Shown one piece after another: positions 24,910 through 33,036 of a stretch of 64,000 bases of DNA (the first letter of the stretch is position 1; each line of letters begins with the position of its first letter). The translations under genes and the position numbers were made by a program. The notes under the pieces are model-generated. The model searched no databases. It was not told the origin of the DNA and saw only the letters and a list, made by a program, of their open reading frames with translations. This DNA is from Spongiactinospora rosea (GTDB lineage: Bacteria > Actinomycetota > Actinomycetes > Streptosporangiales > Streptosporangiaceae), in contig NZ_QMEY01000001.1 in the NCBI RefSeq assembly GCF_003315795.1, positions 434,001-498,000 on the forward strand, in the 5' to 3' direction.

Positions 24910-25114
24910 ACCGCACCCTGTGGTCCAGATCCTCATGGTGCGGCGTCACAAGCTCGGGCTGCGGCAGCGTGACGTGGCTGACCGCATGGGCGTGAACCGG
25001 GTGATCATCGCCGAGTGGGAGATCGGCAAGCGCGACCCCCGCCTCAGCAACTTGGAGGCGTACGCGCATGCGCTGAACCTGCGGATCTCCTTTGAGGAGG
25101 TCGGCGATGCCTGA
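24902..25114 (+). CDS. Xre-family HTH protein
   Basis: A 70-residue single HTH_3 domain: ILMVRRHKLGLRQRDVADRM, then GVNRVIIAEWEIGKRDPRLS, then a closing helix. It probably binds DNA. It sits mid-operon, so it may set the timing of later genes. Confidence 0.78.
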   Translation: MRRPHPVVQILMVRRHKLGLRQRDVADRMGVNRVIIAEWEIGKRDPRLSNLEAYAHALNLRISFEEVGDA

Positions 25115-25334
25115 TCACGCGATCGCCGCCGTCTACCGCTACGCCGACCGGGACGGCGACGAGCTGACGGTCGCCAGCGTGGCTTACGACGGTGTGCCAC
25201 ACGCGGCCATAGGAGTACAGACGAGCCGCGGCCCGGCCGCCGTACATGTCCACCCCGAGGAAGCGTGGGAGTTGTGTGAGGCGATCCTGACAGCCGCGGG
25301 CGTGGACGGCGTAGGGGGCGGTAGGGATGGCTAG
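25107..25334 (+). CDS. Hypothetical phage protein
   Basis: A 75-residue beta-rich protein (DELTVASVAYDGVPHAAIGV) with a closing helix VHPEEAWELCEAILTAAG, like small ligand-response domains. Function unknown. Confidence 0.5.
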   Translation: MPDHAIAAVYRYADRDGDELTVASVAYDGVPHAAIGVQTSRGPAAVHVHPEEAWELCEAILTAAGVDGVGGGRDG

Positions 25335-25527
25335 CTGGACACGCCGCGAGCGCACCGTCACCTATGTCGAATACGCGCTGGATCTGCCGGCTAATTGGGC
25401 CGAGGTCAGCAAGATCTTCGCGGAACTCAACCAGGAGCTCGGGGAGCGCGCCGAGTGGGACGACGCCGTCGAGGTGACCTCCGACAGCGCGGAGCTGGTG
25501 TTCCGCTACGTCAAGGAGGGCCCGTGA
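25327..25527 (+). CDS. Hypothetical phage protein
   Basis: A 66-residue beta-alpha-beta protein (RERTVTYVEYALDLPANWAE, then SAELVFRYVKEG). It overlaps the previous gene by 8 bases. Function unknown. Confidence 0.5.
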   Translation: MASWTRRERTVTYVEYALDLPANWAEVSKIFAELNQELGERAEWDDAVEVTSDSAELVFRYVKEGP

Positions 25528-26126
25528 TCGAGATCGCCATGCCGACTGATGGGCGCCCAGTCGCTGCCGGTGTCGCGCTGGACCGCGCCCGCAGCGATGG
25601 TGGCCTGCGCCTGCGGATCGCCTGCGCGCTGTGGCAACGGGACCCGCAGGACGACCGAACGCCGTCGGCCGCCGGGCACCTCGGCGGCTACGTCTACGAG
25701 ATGGCCGACCGGGTGGCCGCCGTGGTCGAGGAGATCCGGCGCGAGGACGCCGAGCGGATCGCCGCGGCGATCGAGGCACGCCGCTGCCCGTCCCCGGAGC
25801 TCTGCAAGAACTGCGTATGTCGCCGAGAGGACGCCGCTCTCGTCCGCACCACGACGGGGGAGGCGGTCGCCGAACCGGCTGAACCGGAGCTGTCCGCGCG
25901 CTTCCTCTGGCACTGGAGACCGATGTCGCCGCAGGAGGTATGCGACATGACCGGCATCCCCGAGGACGAAATCCGGCGCCTGTACGGCGACACCGTGCTC
26001 GTGAAATGGGACCTGCGCGGCCCGCAGGAGTTCCGCTGGGGCGGCCCCGGCCCGTCGCCCGAGATCGAGGAGACGCGAGCGATCGACGACCGCGCCATGG
26101 AGGGGAACGACGGTGACCAGCCCTGA
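25524..26126 (+). CDS. Phage protein with Cys motif
   Basis: A 200-residue protein from GTG. The middle has helical YEMADRVAAVVEEIRREDAE and CPSPELCKNCVCRRED, a four-cysteine site near 92-103. The C-terminal part has WHWRPMSPQEVCDMTGIPED, possibly a small HTH. Function unknown. Confidence 0.55.
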   Translation: MIEIAMPTDGRPVAAGVALDRARSDGGLRLRIACALWQRDPQDDRTPSAAGHLGGYVYEMADRVAAVVEEIRREDAERIAAAIEARRCPSPELCKNCVCRREDAALVRTTTGEAVAEPAEPELSARFLWHWRPMSPQEVCDMTGIPEDEIRRLYGDTVLVKWDLRGPQEFRWGGPGPSPEIEETRAIDDRAMEGNDGDQP

Positions 26127-26322
26127 CGACTACCTGCGCACCGCGCTGCCGGTGCTGCTCACCTACACCCGCCAGGTCCTGCTCGATCTCGACCTGGGCC
26201 GCATGCGCGCCGCGGCCGAGGAGGCGAGCGATCAGACCGCCGTCGATTTCCTCAGCGCGGCGATCGTGTTCGCCCAAGCGGCGAGCCTCGCCCGCGACCG
26301 CGTCTACCCGGAGGGAGCGTGA
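26113..26322 (+). CDS. Small helical phage protein
   Basis: 69 residues from GTG, all helical (YLRTALPVLLTYTRQVLLDL, then VDFLSAAIVFAQAASLARDR). It overlaps the previous gene by 14 bases. Function unknown. Confidence 0.5.
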   Translation: MTSPDDYLRTALPVLLTYTRQVLLDLDLGRMRAAAEEASDQTAVDFLSAAIVFAQAASLARDRVYPEGA

Positions 26323-26522
26323 TGTTCCGCCACCGCCACCGCTACACGCCGATCGGCGTGCTCCATGAGCGCGCGCCGTTCGCCAACGCGACCACCCTCG
26401 TCCTGCGCCGCTGCTCCCGGTGTGGTGCGCACGACGTCGAGACGCTGCCCGGTCGCTGGGACGAGGCGCTGTTCGTGCACGGCACGGCCGCGCCCGATCC
26501 ACAGGGGGCCGATCATGTCTGA
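26322..26522 (+). CDS. Small zinc-knuckle protein
   Basis: 66 residues. Basic His/Arg-rich start MFRHRHRYTPIGV and a CSRCGAHDVETLPGRW knuckle. An in-frame GTG lies 3 bases upstream. Function unknown. Confidence 0.5.
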   Translation: MFRHRHRYTPIGVLHERAPFANATTLVLRRCSRCGAHDVETLPGRWDEALFVHGTAAPDPQGADHV

Positions 26523-26850
26523 GGTCGCAGGCTTCTGCCCGATGGGCTGCGGCCGGACCCTGTTCCTTGCCGAGGGCGGGCACGTCACCTGCTCGTCACT
26601 CCGATGCCCGAGGCCGACGGTGGTCGATGAGCTGCTCGACGACCGGGAGTCCGAGCACCTCGTGCTGTTCGACGCCGCCGGATTCACCATTCGCCACCCC
26701 TTGCACGAACGCCTTGGCGACGCCCTGATGATCTGCCCGCTGCACTCCGACATCCAGGGCAGCAGCGGGCCGCCGGTCGCCCCAGGCCGCTATCGCGCCG
26801 TCCGGGTCGCGGACGGCTGGGTTTGGCAGATCAGCCGAGGTGTGTCGTGA
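26515..26850 (+). CDS. DUF6085-like zinc-ribbon protein
   Basis: A 111-residue protein. It reads GFCPMGCGRTLFLAEGGHVT then CSSLRCPRP, a zinc ribbon, and HLVLFDAAGFTIRHPLHERL, then CPLHSDIQGSSGPPVAPGRY. This matches my recollection of the DUF6085 family of actinobacterial phages. Function unknown. Confidence 0.7.
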   Translation: MSEVAGFCPMGCGRTLFLAEGGHVTCSSLRCPRPTVVDELLDDRESEHLVLFDAAGFTIRHPLHERLGDALMICPLHSDIQGSSGPPVAPGRYRAVRVADGWVWQISRGVS

Positions 26851-27026
26851 TCGCGGCGGCGGTCAACGCGGCGCTCGCAGCCTGGTGGCTGTACGCGGCC
26901 TGCTACGTGGGCCGCCAGCTCACCGTGCCGCTCAATGCCGCCGACTTGACCGTGTTCCTGCTCTGGACCGGCGCGGCCATTGCCAGCGCCGTCCTAGCCG
27001 CCCGCGCCATGGAGGACCGACCATGA
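26847..27026 (+). CDS. Small two-span membrane protein
   Basis: 59 residues from GTG. Two hydrophobic helices (VNAALAAWWLYAACYVG and LTVFLLWTGAAIASAVLAA), so an inner-membrane hairpin. Function unknown. Confidence 0.55.
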   Translation: MIAAAVNAALAAWWLYAACYVGRQLTVPLNAADLTVFLLWTGAAIASAVLAARAMEDRP

Positions 27027-27217
27027 CCATGATCAAACGCTGCGACGGCTGCGGCTCGGAGATCCGTGACCGTGACGACTGCGTGACCGTCGTGCGCGAC
27101 AGCCTGTACGGCGGGGGGATGATCCACGATCCGGTCCTTCCGGATCAGGACAAGCCACTGCACTGGTGCCACGGGTGCGCGACGAAGGCCATCACCGCCA
27201 CGAAGGGAAAGCCGTGA
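27023..27217 (+). CDS. Small zinc-ribbon protein
   Basis: 64 residues. KRCDGCGSEIRDRDDCVTVV near the start and HWCHGCATKAI near the end form a two-knuckle zinc ribbon. Function unknown. Confidence 0.6.
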   Translation: MTMIKRCDGCGSEIRDRDDCVTVVRDSLYGGGMIHDPVLPDQDKPLHWCHGCATKAITATKGKP

Positions 27218-27480
27218 ACGAACCACACCTCACACCCGCTGAGCAGGAGGCGCTCGACGCCCGTACGGCCCGCTGGGCACGCATCGCGGGGATCGCCGCC
27301 CTCGCGGCCCTGGCCATGGCCGGTGCCGCCATCTGGCTCGGCGACACGCGGTGGGCCTGGACCGGCGGCCTGGTCATGCTCGCCGCTGGCGGCTTCGGTG
27401 CAGCCGCCGCCATGGCCGCATCCCCTGAGACTCGGCGGCGCATGGCCGCTCGCCGTCGCGCGGACGAGGAGATGCCGTGA
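27214..27480 (+). CDS. Small two-span membrane protein
   Basis: 88 residues from GTG. Helices AGIAALAALAMAGAAIWLG and TGGLVMLAAGGFGAAAAMAA are followed by an Arg-rich tail RRRMAARRRADEE, so the C-terminus is cytosolic. Confidence 0.55.
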   Translation: MNEPHLTPAEQEALDARTARWARIAGIAALAALAMAGAAIWLGDTRWAWTGGLVMLAAGGFGAAAAMAASPETRRRMAARRRADEEMP

Positions 27481-27854
27481 AATCGCAACCGGTCAAGGTC
27501 GAGGTCGATTTGTCCACGATTGAAACGGTGTGCGCCGAGCTGCGTGAGCTGGTCCGCGAGGCCCACGGCGTCACCGGGGATCTGCGCAAGGCCGTGAAGG
27601 ACGCCAGACGGACCGTGGAGTCGGACATCGCGCAGACGATGGAGGCCGAGGTGAAGCGGCAGGTCGCCGAGCTGGGCGAGGTCACCGCCGAGGCGATGCG
27701 CAACTCCGTGGCCAAGGTCGGCCGCGAGTTCGATCGATTGGAAGCGATCTTCCTTGGCGCCGACCCGCAGTCGAAACGCAAAGGGCGGCCGCCGCTGGAG
27801 GACCTCATCCGCGAGCACCTCAACTCCACCCGATCCCAGAGAGGAGACACCTGA
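27477..27854 (+). CDS. Coiled-coil protein
   Basis: A 125-residue protein from GTG, almost wholly helical with heptads (VCAELRELVREAHGVTGDLR, then VKRQVAELGEVTAEAMRNSV). It precedes another coiled-coil gene with a one-base overlap; the pair may form one complex. Function unknown. Confidence 0.6.
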   Translation: MKSQPVKVEVDLSTIETVCAELRELVREAHGVTGDLRKAVKDARRTVESDIAQTMEAEVKRQVAELGEVTAEAMRNSVAKVGREFDRLEAIFLGADPQSKRKGRPPLEDLIREHLNSTRSQRGDT

Positions 27855-28249
27855 TGAAGCGGAAGCACGCGCACGAGTACTCACCTGAGGAGTTTGACCG
27901 TGCCGTCACGATGATCCAGTCGGACGCGGACCTGCGCGCCGACATCGAGGCCATCACCGGACAGAGCCTGGAGGGGAAGACCCCGCGCGAGCTGTTCGAT
28001 ACCTTCCGCTCGATCCAGCATGCCGCCGAGGTCCAGGCCGCCGTGGTCAACTACGGCCGGGCCCGTCAGGCCGTTCGGGACACCCGGGCCATGCTGGAGG
28101 CGGACGCGTCGGCCGAGGAGGCGCTGGGGCTCGCCCGCAAGGAGATCGAGCGCCTGGAGAAGTCCAACGAGGAACTGAAGCGGAAGAATCAGGCCCTGTC
28201 CGCCGGTCAGGGTGCGACGCCACTGCGGGTCGCTGGAGGCCGGGCGTGA
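27854..28249 (+). CDS. Coiled-coil protein
   Basis: A 131-residue protein. The N-terminal helical domain (YSPEEFDRAVTMIQSDADLR) is followed by a C-terminal coiled coil (ARKEIERLEKSNEELKRKNQ). Likely cytosolic. It is next to the 28246 gene and may serve as its partner. Confidence 0.6.
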   Translation: MKRKHAHEYSPEEFDRAVTMIQSDADLRADIEAITGQSLEGKTPRELFDTFRSIQHAAEVQAAVVNYGRARQAVRDTRAMLEADASAEEALGLARKEIERLEKSNEELKRKNQALSAGQGATPLRVAGGRA

Positions 28250-29001
28250 GCGCGGCCGACATCTTCGGGATCGCTGAGCCGGTCGCCACGTACCGCGTGC
28301 GGCTCCAGGTGCACAGCAAGATCGTGGGGGGCGTGCCATCGAGCTCGTCCGTCATCAAGGGCTGGCTGAAGACGCGCCTCGACCTGGGCGACCGCGACCT
28401 CCAGGAGCTGGCGGAGCAGACGTTGCGCGAGCGGTTCCCGGACCGCCAGCCGACCGCCGACGCGCTCGCCGGGGCGCTCATGGAGTCGGAGGCCGCCGAG
28501 CTGTCGGTGAACGGCTTCAAGCGCTTTGGGGACGTCCTGACCTACGAGGCGCGGTGCATGAAGGCCGCGATCAAGGAAGCGATGAACTCGGCGTATCCCG
28601 GCACCGACTGGGACGGAAAGAAGGGGGCCGGTGCCCACAAGCCGAAGATCGGCCAGCCGCTGCCCGCGAGCTTCCGCAAGGGCCTGATGAGCACCGCCGC
28701 TGAGCGCGTGTTCGTGGTCGGCGATGTGCACCGCGACTACATCTCGCTCGGTGTAAGCGCGCCGAGTGGGATCGAGGAGCGGGTGAAGCACGTCAAGACC
28801 CCGCAGGGGCCTAGGTCGTCGATCGCGCGCGTGGAGTACGTCGAGTGCCCGACCTTGAGTTTCACCGTGCGCGTGCACGACGACTTCCTGTCGCGCGAGG
28901 CGTGGGGCCGGATCTGGGTTCGCCTTCAGGACATCGGGATCGGTGCCGACCGCAGTAGGAGTGATGGGCAGTTCGAGCTGATCACCTGGGAGCGGGTGTG
29001 A
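28246..29001 (+). CDS. Phage protein of unknown fold with Gly-rich loop
   Basis: A 251-residue protein from GTG. It starts with YRVRLQVHSKIVGGVPSSSS and ends with IGIGADRSRSDGQFELITWE. The closing G-h-G-x-x-x-S/R-x-G segment preceded by a strand resembles the Gly-rich loop of RAMP/ferredoxin-like RNA-binding proteins, but the similarity is short. The middle has ERFPDRQPTADALAGALMES and KGAGAHKPKIGQPLPASFRK. It closes the first long part of the operon, before a 680-base gap. Confidence 0.5.
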   Translation: MSAADIFGIAEPVATYRVRLQVHSKIVGGVPSSSSVIKGWLKTRLDLGDRDLQELAEQTLRERFPDRQPTADALAGALMESEAAELSVNGFKRFGDVLTYEARCMKAAIKEAMNSAYPGTDWDGKKGAGAHKPKIGQPLPASFRKGLMSTAAERVFVVGDVHRDYISLGVSAPSGIEERVKHVKTPQGPRSSIARVEYVECPTLSFTVRVHDDFLSREAWGRIWVRLQDIGIGADRSRSDGQFELITWERV

Positions 29002-29681
29002 GGTTCCGTTCCAGCGACGCCGTATCCGACACGGCTAGCCCAACCATGCTGACAGCCCACCGTTGCTCTTCGCGGGACGACCTGCCCGGCCCTGCCTCCA
29101 CGGTCCCGGCCTCACCACGCCGACACCCCAGCTCTAGTCACGCGCCCGCCGCATCGGCCCGCTTCGACTTGCCTTGCTCGCGTCTGCTCATGCCAGGCCG
29201 TCGCACGTCAGCCCAGATCGACACGTCGAGCCGCGTCAACGCCAAGCCCTGTCGCGCCCGTCCTGTCCGCGCCGACCAGCCTTGCCGGGCCAATCCGCTG
29301 CTCTCCGCACCGACTTTTCGAACCCAACCCGCCCATGTCCGGAGCCGTCCATGTCCACCCCGTTCGACTGGCCTACCGCTACCCGAAGCCGACTGTCTCC
29401 GCGCGACTGCTCTCCCCCAGCCAGGTCCGGCCAAGGCGACATCCCCACCCAGGGCATGCCTGCCCGACCTCCCACCTCCATCCTGCCCATGCCGAGCCCC
29501 AGCGACAGGCCGTACCCAGCCTTTCCTGGCCCGGCGACACGTCATGCCGAGTCCCGGCGACAGGCCGTACCCAGCCTTTCCTGACCCTGCGACACGTCAT
29601 GCCGAGCCCTGACGGGCGCGGACCGACCCACCCCGACACGCCGATCCTCACCTCACCCATCCGGCCCACCTGGAGGTGCCC
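29002..29681. other. 680-base non-coding gap, C-rich plus strand
   Basis: This is the only long break in the tiled operon. The plus strand is C-rich and G-poor. An open frame (28998-29612) exists but gives a Pro/Arg/Ser low-complexity product with random third positions. The gap ends in a tandem repeat at 29488-29612. It could hold a replication origin, a small RNA or an untranslated leader; I see no clear promoter. Confidence 0.5.
29488..29612. repeat. 55-bp tandem repeat, about 2.3 copies
   Basis: Copies start at 29488, 29543 and 29598 with CATGCCGAG. The first two are near-identical over 55 bases, including GACAGGCCGTACCCAGCCTT. The third stops after about 15 bases. No CDS covers them with confidence. 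Confidence 0.75.
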
Positions 29682-29999
29682 ATGACCGACTTGCGCCAGC
29701 GGTACGCCGCGGCGATGCTCGACAACATCTATCCGCCCGAAGAGATCACCGAGCGGGCGACCTACTGTGGGCGGGTCTTCCCCGCCATAGAGCGCATTCT
29801 TGCCGTACGCGACCAAGAGGCCGAGCGGCACCGCATCGAACTGGCGGCTGTGCGCGAAGCTCAGGATCGCGCCACACGGGCCGAAGCCGCCCTTGCCCGC
29901 GCTCTGGCGGTCTGCGGCCAGGCTCTGGCCACACCCGACGCCCCGGATCGCTGGTTTGTCGCCGCGCAGGTGAAGGCCGCCATCGAGGGGCGGCCGTGA
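29682..29999 (+). CDS. Hypothetical helical protein
   Basis: A 105-residue protein. CTGGAGG five bases before the ATG decides the start over the GTG at 29676. It reads LRQRYAAAMLDNIYPPEEIT, then coiled-coil EAERHRIELAAVREAQDRAT and RWFVAAQVKAAIEG. First gene after the gap. Function unknown. Confidence 0.65.
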   Translation: MTDLRQRYAAAMLDNIYPPEEITERATYCGRVFPAIERILAVRDQEAERHRIELAAVREAQDRATRAEAALARALAVCGQALATPDAPDRWFVAAQVKAAIEGRP

Positions 30000-30316
30000 T
30001 CGCGCTGATCGTGCTGGGCGCGCTGGTCGTCTACGCGGCGGGATTCATGGCCACAGCCCGTGTGATGGCCGCTGTGGACCGCCGCGCGCATATGGAGCCT
30101 GACGAGGGTTTGATCACGCTGGTGGCCGCCGGTTGGCCCATCTTTGCTCCCGTCTGTCTCGTGCTCTTGATCGGAAGGCTGCTGTACCGCCTGGCCACGC
30201 GCGATGCCGGGATTCCTCGCGCCGAACGCCGCCGCCGGCAACTTGCCGAGCGACAGTCGGAGATCGCCGACCTGGAGCGCTGGCACGCCGCGTTCGACCA
30301 CCGGGAGGATGGATGA
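29996..30316 (+). CDS. Membrane protein with coiled-coil tail
   Basis: A 106-residue protein from GTG. Two transmembrane helices (LIVLGALVVYAAGFMATAR and LVAAGWPIFAPVCLVLLIG) are followed by a basic, then charged, tail RRRRQLAERQSEIADLERWH. Function unknown. Confidence 0.6.
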   Translation: MIALIVLGALVVYAAGFMATARVMAAVDRRAHMEPDEGLITLVAAGWPIFAPVCLVLLIGRLLYRLATRDAGIPRAERRRRQLAERQSEIADLERWHAAFDHREDG

Positions 30317-30951
30317 CCCCAGCCGAGGAGGTGCCCGCCCTCGTGGCCGAACTCAGGCCGCTGCTCGACCAGCTCGCCGAGCTGCTGCCCGAGCAGGTCG
30401 CCGATGCAGCGCGGGGAAGCGCGCAGCACCACAAGGTCACCGGCAGCCCCGCACCGTGGCACCCCGAGGCCGGTCCGGTGCTGCTCACCATCCACGCGGG
30501 GGTGCGCGAGCTGGAGCAGGATCTGCGGTATCACGTCGCCGGGCACACGGGAGCGGCCCGGGGCGGGTCCGATGCCAACACCGCGGCGGCGCTCGACTCG
30601 ATCGAGCGCCTGGTCCACGGCGTGCCGGACGACGTGGCCCGGGACGCGGCGCGCCGCCTCGGTCGCTGGGTCGAGCGGGCCCGCCAGGTCCGCGACGTGG
30701 GGGAGTCCGAGCGGTGGATCCCCATCCACGTACCGAAGGGCCAGATCCCGCCCGCCTGCCCGTACTGCCGTACGTACAGCCTGCGGGTTGCGCAGGAGTC
30801 CGGGCGGGTGCGCTGCGCCAACCCACGCTGCACGGACGAACGAGGCGAGCGGCCGTCTGGCCGCATCGACAAGAACCAGATCAACGGAGATGCGATGCTC
30901 ATCTGGCAGGACGGCCGAACGATCTACTACAGCCCCAGGGAGGCATCATGA
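30313..30951 (+). CDS. Phage protein with C-terminal zinc ribbon
   Basis: A 212-residue protein. The helical N-terminal part includes LLDQLAELLPEQVADAARGS. A C-terminal zinc ribbon has CPYCRTYSLRVAQESGRVRC, then NPRC, followed by DAMLIWQDGRTIYYSPREA. The type is common in Streptomyces phage operons. Function unknown. Confidence 0.65.
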   Translation: MTPAEEVPALVAELRPLLDQLAELLPEQVADAARGSAQHHKVTGSPAPWHPEAGPVLLTIHAGVRELEQDLRYHVAGHTGAARGGSDANTAAALDSIERLVHGVPDDVARDAARRLGRWVERARQVRDVGESERWIPIHVPKGQIPPACPYCRTYSLRVAQESGRVRCANPRCTDERGERPSGRIDKNQINGDAMLIWQDGRTIYYSPREAS

Positions 30952-31154
30952 GCGACGGTAGGCGGAGGCGAGCTGAGCTGCACAGAGCAATGGCCGCTCA
31001 GCACTCCCTGATCGCGGCGACCCTCGGTGTCACTGCGGCCTTCCAGGATGTGATCAGCGCGGCGCGAGACGGAGACGCTCGCGACATCGCCGCTCACCCG
31101 GATCTGGCGTACCTGGACGTCCAGATGGACGGCTTTTATGGGGAGGTGTCGTGA
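30948..31154 (+). CDS. Small hypothetical protein
   Basis: 68 residues, helical (RRAELHRAMAAQHSLIAATL, then DLAYLDVQMDGFYGEV). Function unknown. Confidence 0.5.
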   Translation: MSDGRRRRAELHRAMAAQHSLIAATLGVTAAFQDVISAARDGDARDIAAHPDLAYLDVQMDGFYGEVS

Positions 31155-31390
31155 TCTGCAAGCCGTGTGCCGCCATGGCTGACCTCGGCATGTCCGGCGA
31201 GTGGCACACCAACGGACAGTACGCCGGACAGTGCAACGACGAGTGCCCCGGCGGAACCTGGTGCGACTGCCAGCACCGGCCACCAAGGCTCGTGCTCGTC
31301 GCGCAGGGCGCGCCAGCAGCGCCGACCGCAGAGCAGATCGCCGCCGGGACCGGCATCGCCGAGCACCTCGCCTTCATCGAGGCGTCTTGA
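31151..31390 (+). CDS. Small zinc-binding protein
   Basis: 79 residues from GTG. Cys at CKPC near 3-6 and CNDECPGGTWCDCQHRPPR near 28-46 form a zinc-binding pattern. Function unknown. Confidence 0.55.
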   Translation: MICKPCAAMADLGMSGEWHTNGQYAGQCNDECPGGTWCDCQHRPPRLVLVAQGAPAAPTAEQIAAGTGIAEHLAFIEAS

Positions 31391-31896
31391 GTCACGACGA
31401 CATCCGGGCGCGCCTGGCCGCCGTCCAGGGCATCGAATGGAGGATCGAGCGTGAGCGCGGTGAGGAGTACTACGGCGACTGGTTGAATGTTGGTCCCGTG
31501 AAGCTGATGACCACGTTCAGCCCGGGGCCGCGCGATGCTGCGACCACCTCCCAGGCGGAGGCGGTCGCTGAGTTCATCCGGCCCGCCGCCGCCGACATTC
31601 GCCGCCTGCTCGATGCGGAGGAGGGCCTTGTGGAGAATGAGATCTACGGCCCGCCGCCCGCGCCCGACCGCGGCGAGCCGGCCCGCCTGCTCGCCGACGC
31701 CATCGAGGTGCTGCGCCCCGACGGCAGCGCGGTCAGGATAGACCTCGTGGCCTTCGCCAATATCGCCCTGGCGGCGCAGCGGGAGAATGTTGGGCTGCAC
31801 GCCGAGATCGACACCCTGAAACGGCGATTGGACAACCAAAAGGATCGTCAGCAGCGCGCGGGAGAACTCCTGGCGTGGCGGGGAGACGCTTGGTGA
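31387..31896 (+). CDS. Phage protein, TTG start
   Basis: A 169-residue protein. The TTG at 31387 overlaps the previous stop; no ATG/GTG nearby keeps the conserved-looking N-terminus SHDDIRARLAAVQGIEWRIE. The rest is helical with a C-terminal coiled coil (IALAAQRENVGLHAEIDTLK). The N-terminus recalls small phage proteins that bind near helicases, but this is weak. Confidence 0.55.
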   Translation: MSHDDIRARLAAVQGIEWRIERERGEEYYGDWLNVGPVKLMTTFSPGPRDAATTSQAEAVAEFIRPAAADIRRLLDAEEGLVENEIYGPPPAPDRGEPARLLADAIEVLRPDGSAVRIDLVAFANIALAAQRENVGLHAEIDTLKRRLDNQKDRQQRAGELLAWRGDAW

Positions 31897-32167
31897 GCGG
31901 CAAGCTCTGGCTCATCGACGGAACGGGAGCTCTCCGGCAGGACCGCGACCCGTACGACTGGGATCGGGGGGGAGGACATTCCGAACCCTCCGGTCGTCGC
32001 GATCGTCCGGGAGCTCCTCCTGGCCGGACACCGAAGTGAAGCGCGAGATGTACGAGAGGCACTTCGTGGGGCGGGTGTTCGGCGTGATCGACGACCGCGC
32101 CTCGGTGGTGGCCATGTGGCGAAGCCTGGACCTGACCGTCGTCCAAGTTGCAGAAGGGGCATTTTGA
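31893..32167 (+). pseudogene. Decayed HAD 3'-phosphatase (polynucleotide kinase type)
   Basis: Two overlapping short frames (31893-32039 and 32036-32167) together spell a broken HAD domain like the phosphatase half of phage polynucleotide kinase. The start LWLIDGTGALRQDRDPYDWD matches the family motif I region but lacks its first Asp. After DWDRG a run of seven G shifts the frame. One base fewer would give EDIPNPPVVAIVRELLLAGH. Next, the middle third (SGR and WL segments) is missing. The end, KREMYERHFVGRVFGVIDDR then VVAMWRSLDLTVVQVAEGAF, is a good match to the family C-terminus. The deletion junction lies at GGACACC, a likely 7-base microhomology. The pieces could also be translated as two peptides, since the second GTG overlaps the first stop. 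Confidence 0.72.
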
Positions 32168-32412
32168 TGAACGACCAGCCTGACCTCGCCAAGATCTTCG
32201 CCGAAGCTGGCGCGAAGCTCCAGCAAGGGCTACAGCAAGCGGGCAACACCCTCACTGTGCAGGGCGCGATGGGCTGGGCCTACCGTGGCGACCTGGAGAA
32301 GCTCGCGGCCGCCCTGCGCGGCATGAGCACCGAGCAACTCCGCGAGGTGTCGGCCGCCGCGGCATTGCTCGCCTCGACCGCTGACGAGGAACTGGCCGGC
32401 CGGGATGGATGA
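32167..32412 (+). CDS. Small helical phage protein
   Basis: 81 residues. It reads KIFAEAGAKLQQGLQQAGNT and LEKLAAALRGMSTEQLREVS. Acidic end. The ATG overlaps the previous stop. Function unknown. Confidence 0.6.
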   Translation: MNDQPDLAKIFAEAGAKLQQGLQQAGNTLTVQGAMGWAYRGDLEKLAAALRGMSTEQLREVSAAAALLASTADEELAGRDG

Positions 32413-32887
32413 GCTCTCACAGTTCGTCTCCGCCCGCCTGGACGAGGACGCCCAGGCGGCCGAGACGCTGTTGGGAGCGGACGCGCGCATCGGCCTCAAG
32501 CGGGGCGTGCCCGCGCCCCGCTGGGAGTACCAGACGGGCGGCATGATCCGGGGCACCGATGGCACTCTGCACGTCCGGTTCACGTGGGTGCGGGAGGCCG
32601 AGCACATCGTCCGGCACGACCCGGCCCGGGTGCTCCGTGATGTCGAGGCCAAGCGGCGGATCCTCGATGAGCACGCCATCGTGTATCGGGATGTCGTCTG
32701 GCTGGAAGATGACGGCGAGGGGTTCGAGGAGCGGTCTGCCGAGCTTCCTGTCTGCGGCCGATGCGTTTCAAAGAACGCAGCGTTCCACAGCCGTGGCGAC
32801 GTTCCCGAGGGGCCGTGCGTTACTGTGCACCTGCTCGCACTTCCGCACGACGGCCATCCCGATTACCAGGAGGAGTGGCGGCCATGA
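32405..32887 (+). CDS. DUF6221-like phage protein
   Basis: A 160-residue protein. LSQFVSARLDEDAQAAETLL near the start and VREAEHIVRHDPARVLRDVE, then AKRRILDEHAIVY in the middle match the DUF6221 family as I recall it. The C-terminus HLLALPHDGHPDYQEEWRP is also typical. A degenerate relative lies at 33425. Function unknown. Confidence 0.72.
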   Translation: MDELSQFVSARLDEDAQAAETLLGADARIGLKRGVPAPRWEYQTGGMIRGTDGTLHVRFTWVREAEHIVRHDPARVLRDVEAKRRILDEHAIVYRDVVWLEDDGEGFEERSAELPVCGRCVSKNAAFHSRGDVPEGPCVTVHLLALPHDGHPDYQEEWRP

Positions 32888-33036
32888 CGGGGCTACACGG
32901 GGGCGGAAACTGGGAGGGCGGGTATATCGACGCGTGGGGGCGTCGATGGGTCCATATTCCGTATCAGGGCTGGCGTCGCGACGATCGATGGGTGTACCTC
33001 CAGTCGCGAGCCTCCAGGGGGCGGCGTCGTACGTGA
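32884..33036 (+). CDS. Small Trp-rich protein
   Basis: 50 residues: GGGNWEGGYIDAWGRRWVHI then YQGWRRDDRWVYLQ. Short beta-strand protein with a basic tail. Function unknown. Confidence 0.5.
   Translation: MTGLHGGGNWEGGYIDAWGRRWVHIPYQGWRRDDRWVYLQSRASRGRRRT

Noticed and set aside
28998-29612. 204-codon open frame in the 680-base gap
   Set aside because: Pro/Ser/Arg low-complexity product with random third positions that crosses a 55-bp tandem repeat.
32036-32167. Independent small gene of 43 codons
   Set aside because: Its product is the C-terminal end of the broken phosphatase, so it is reported as part of the pseudogene, though translation remains possible.
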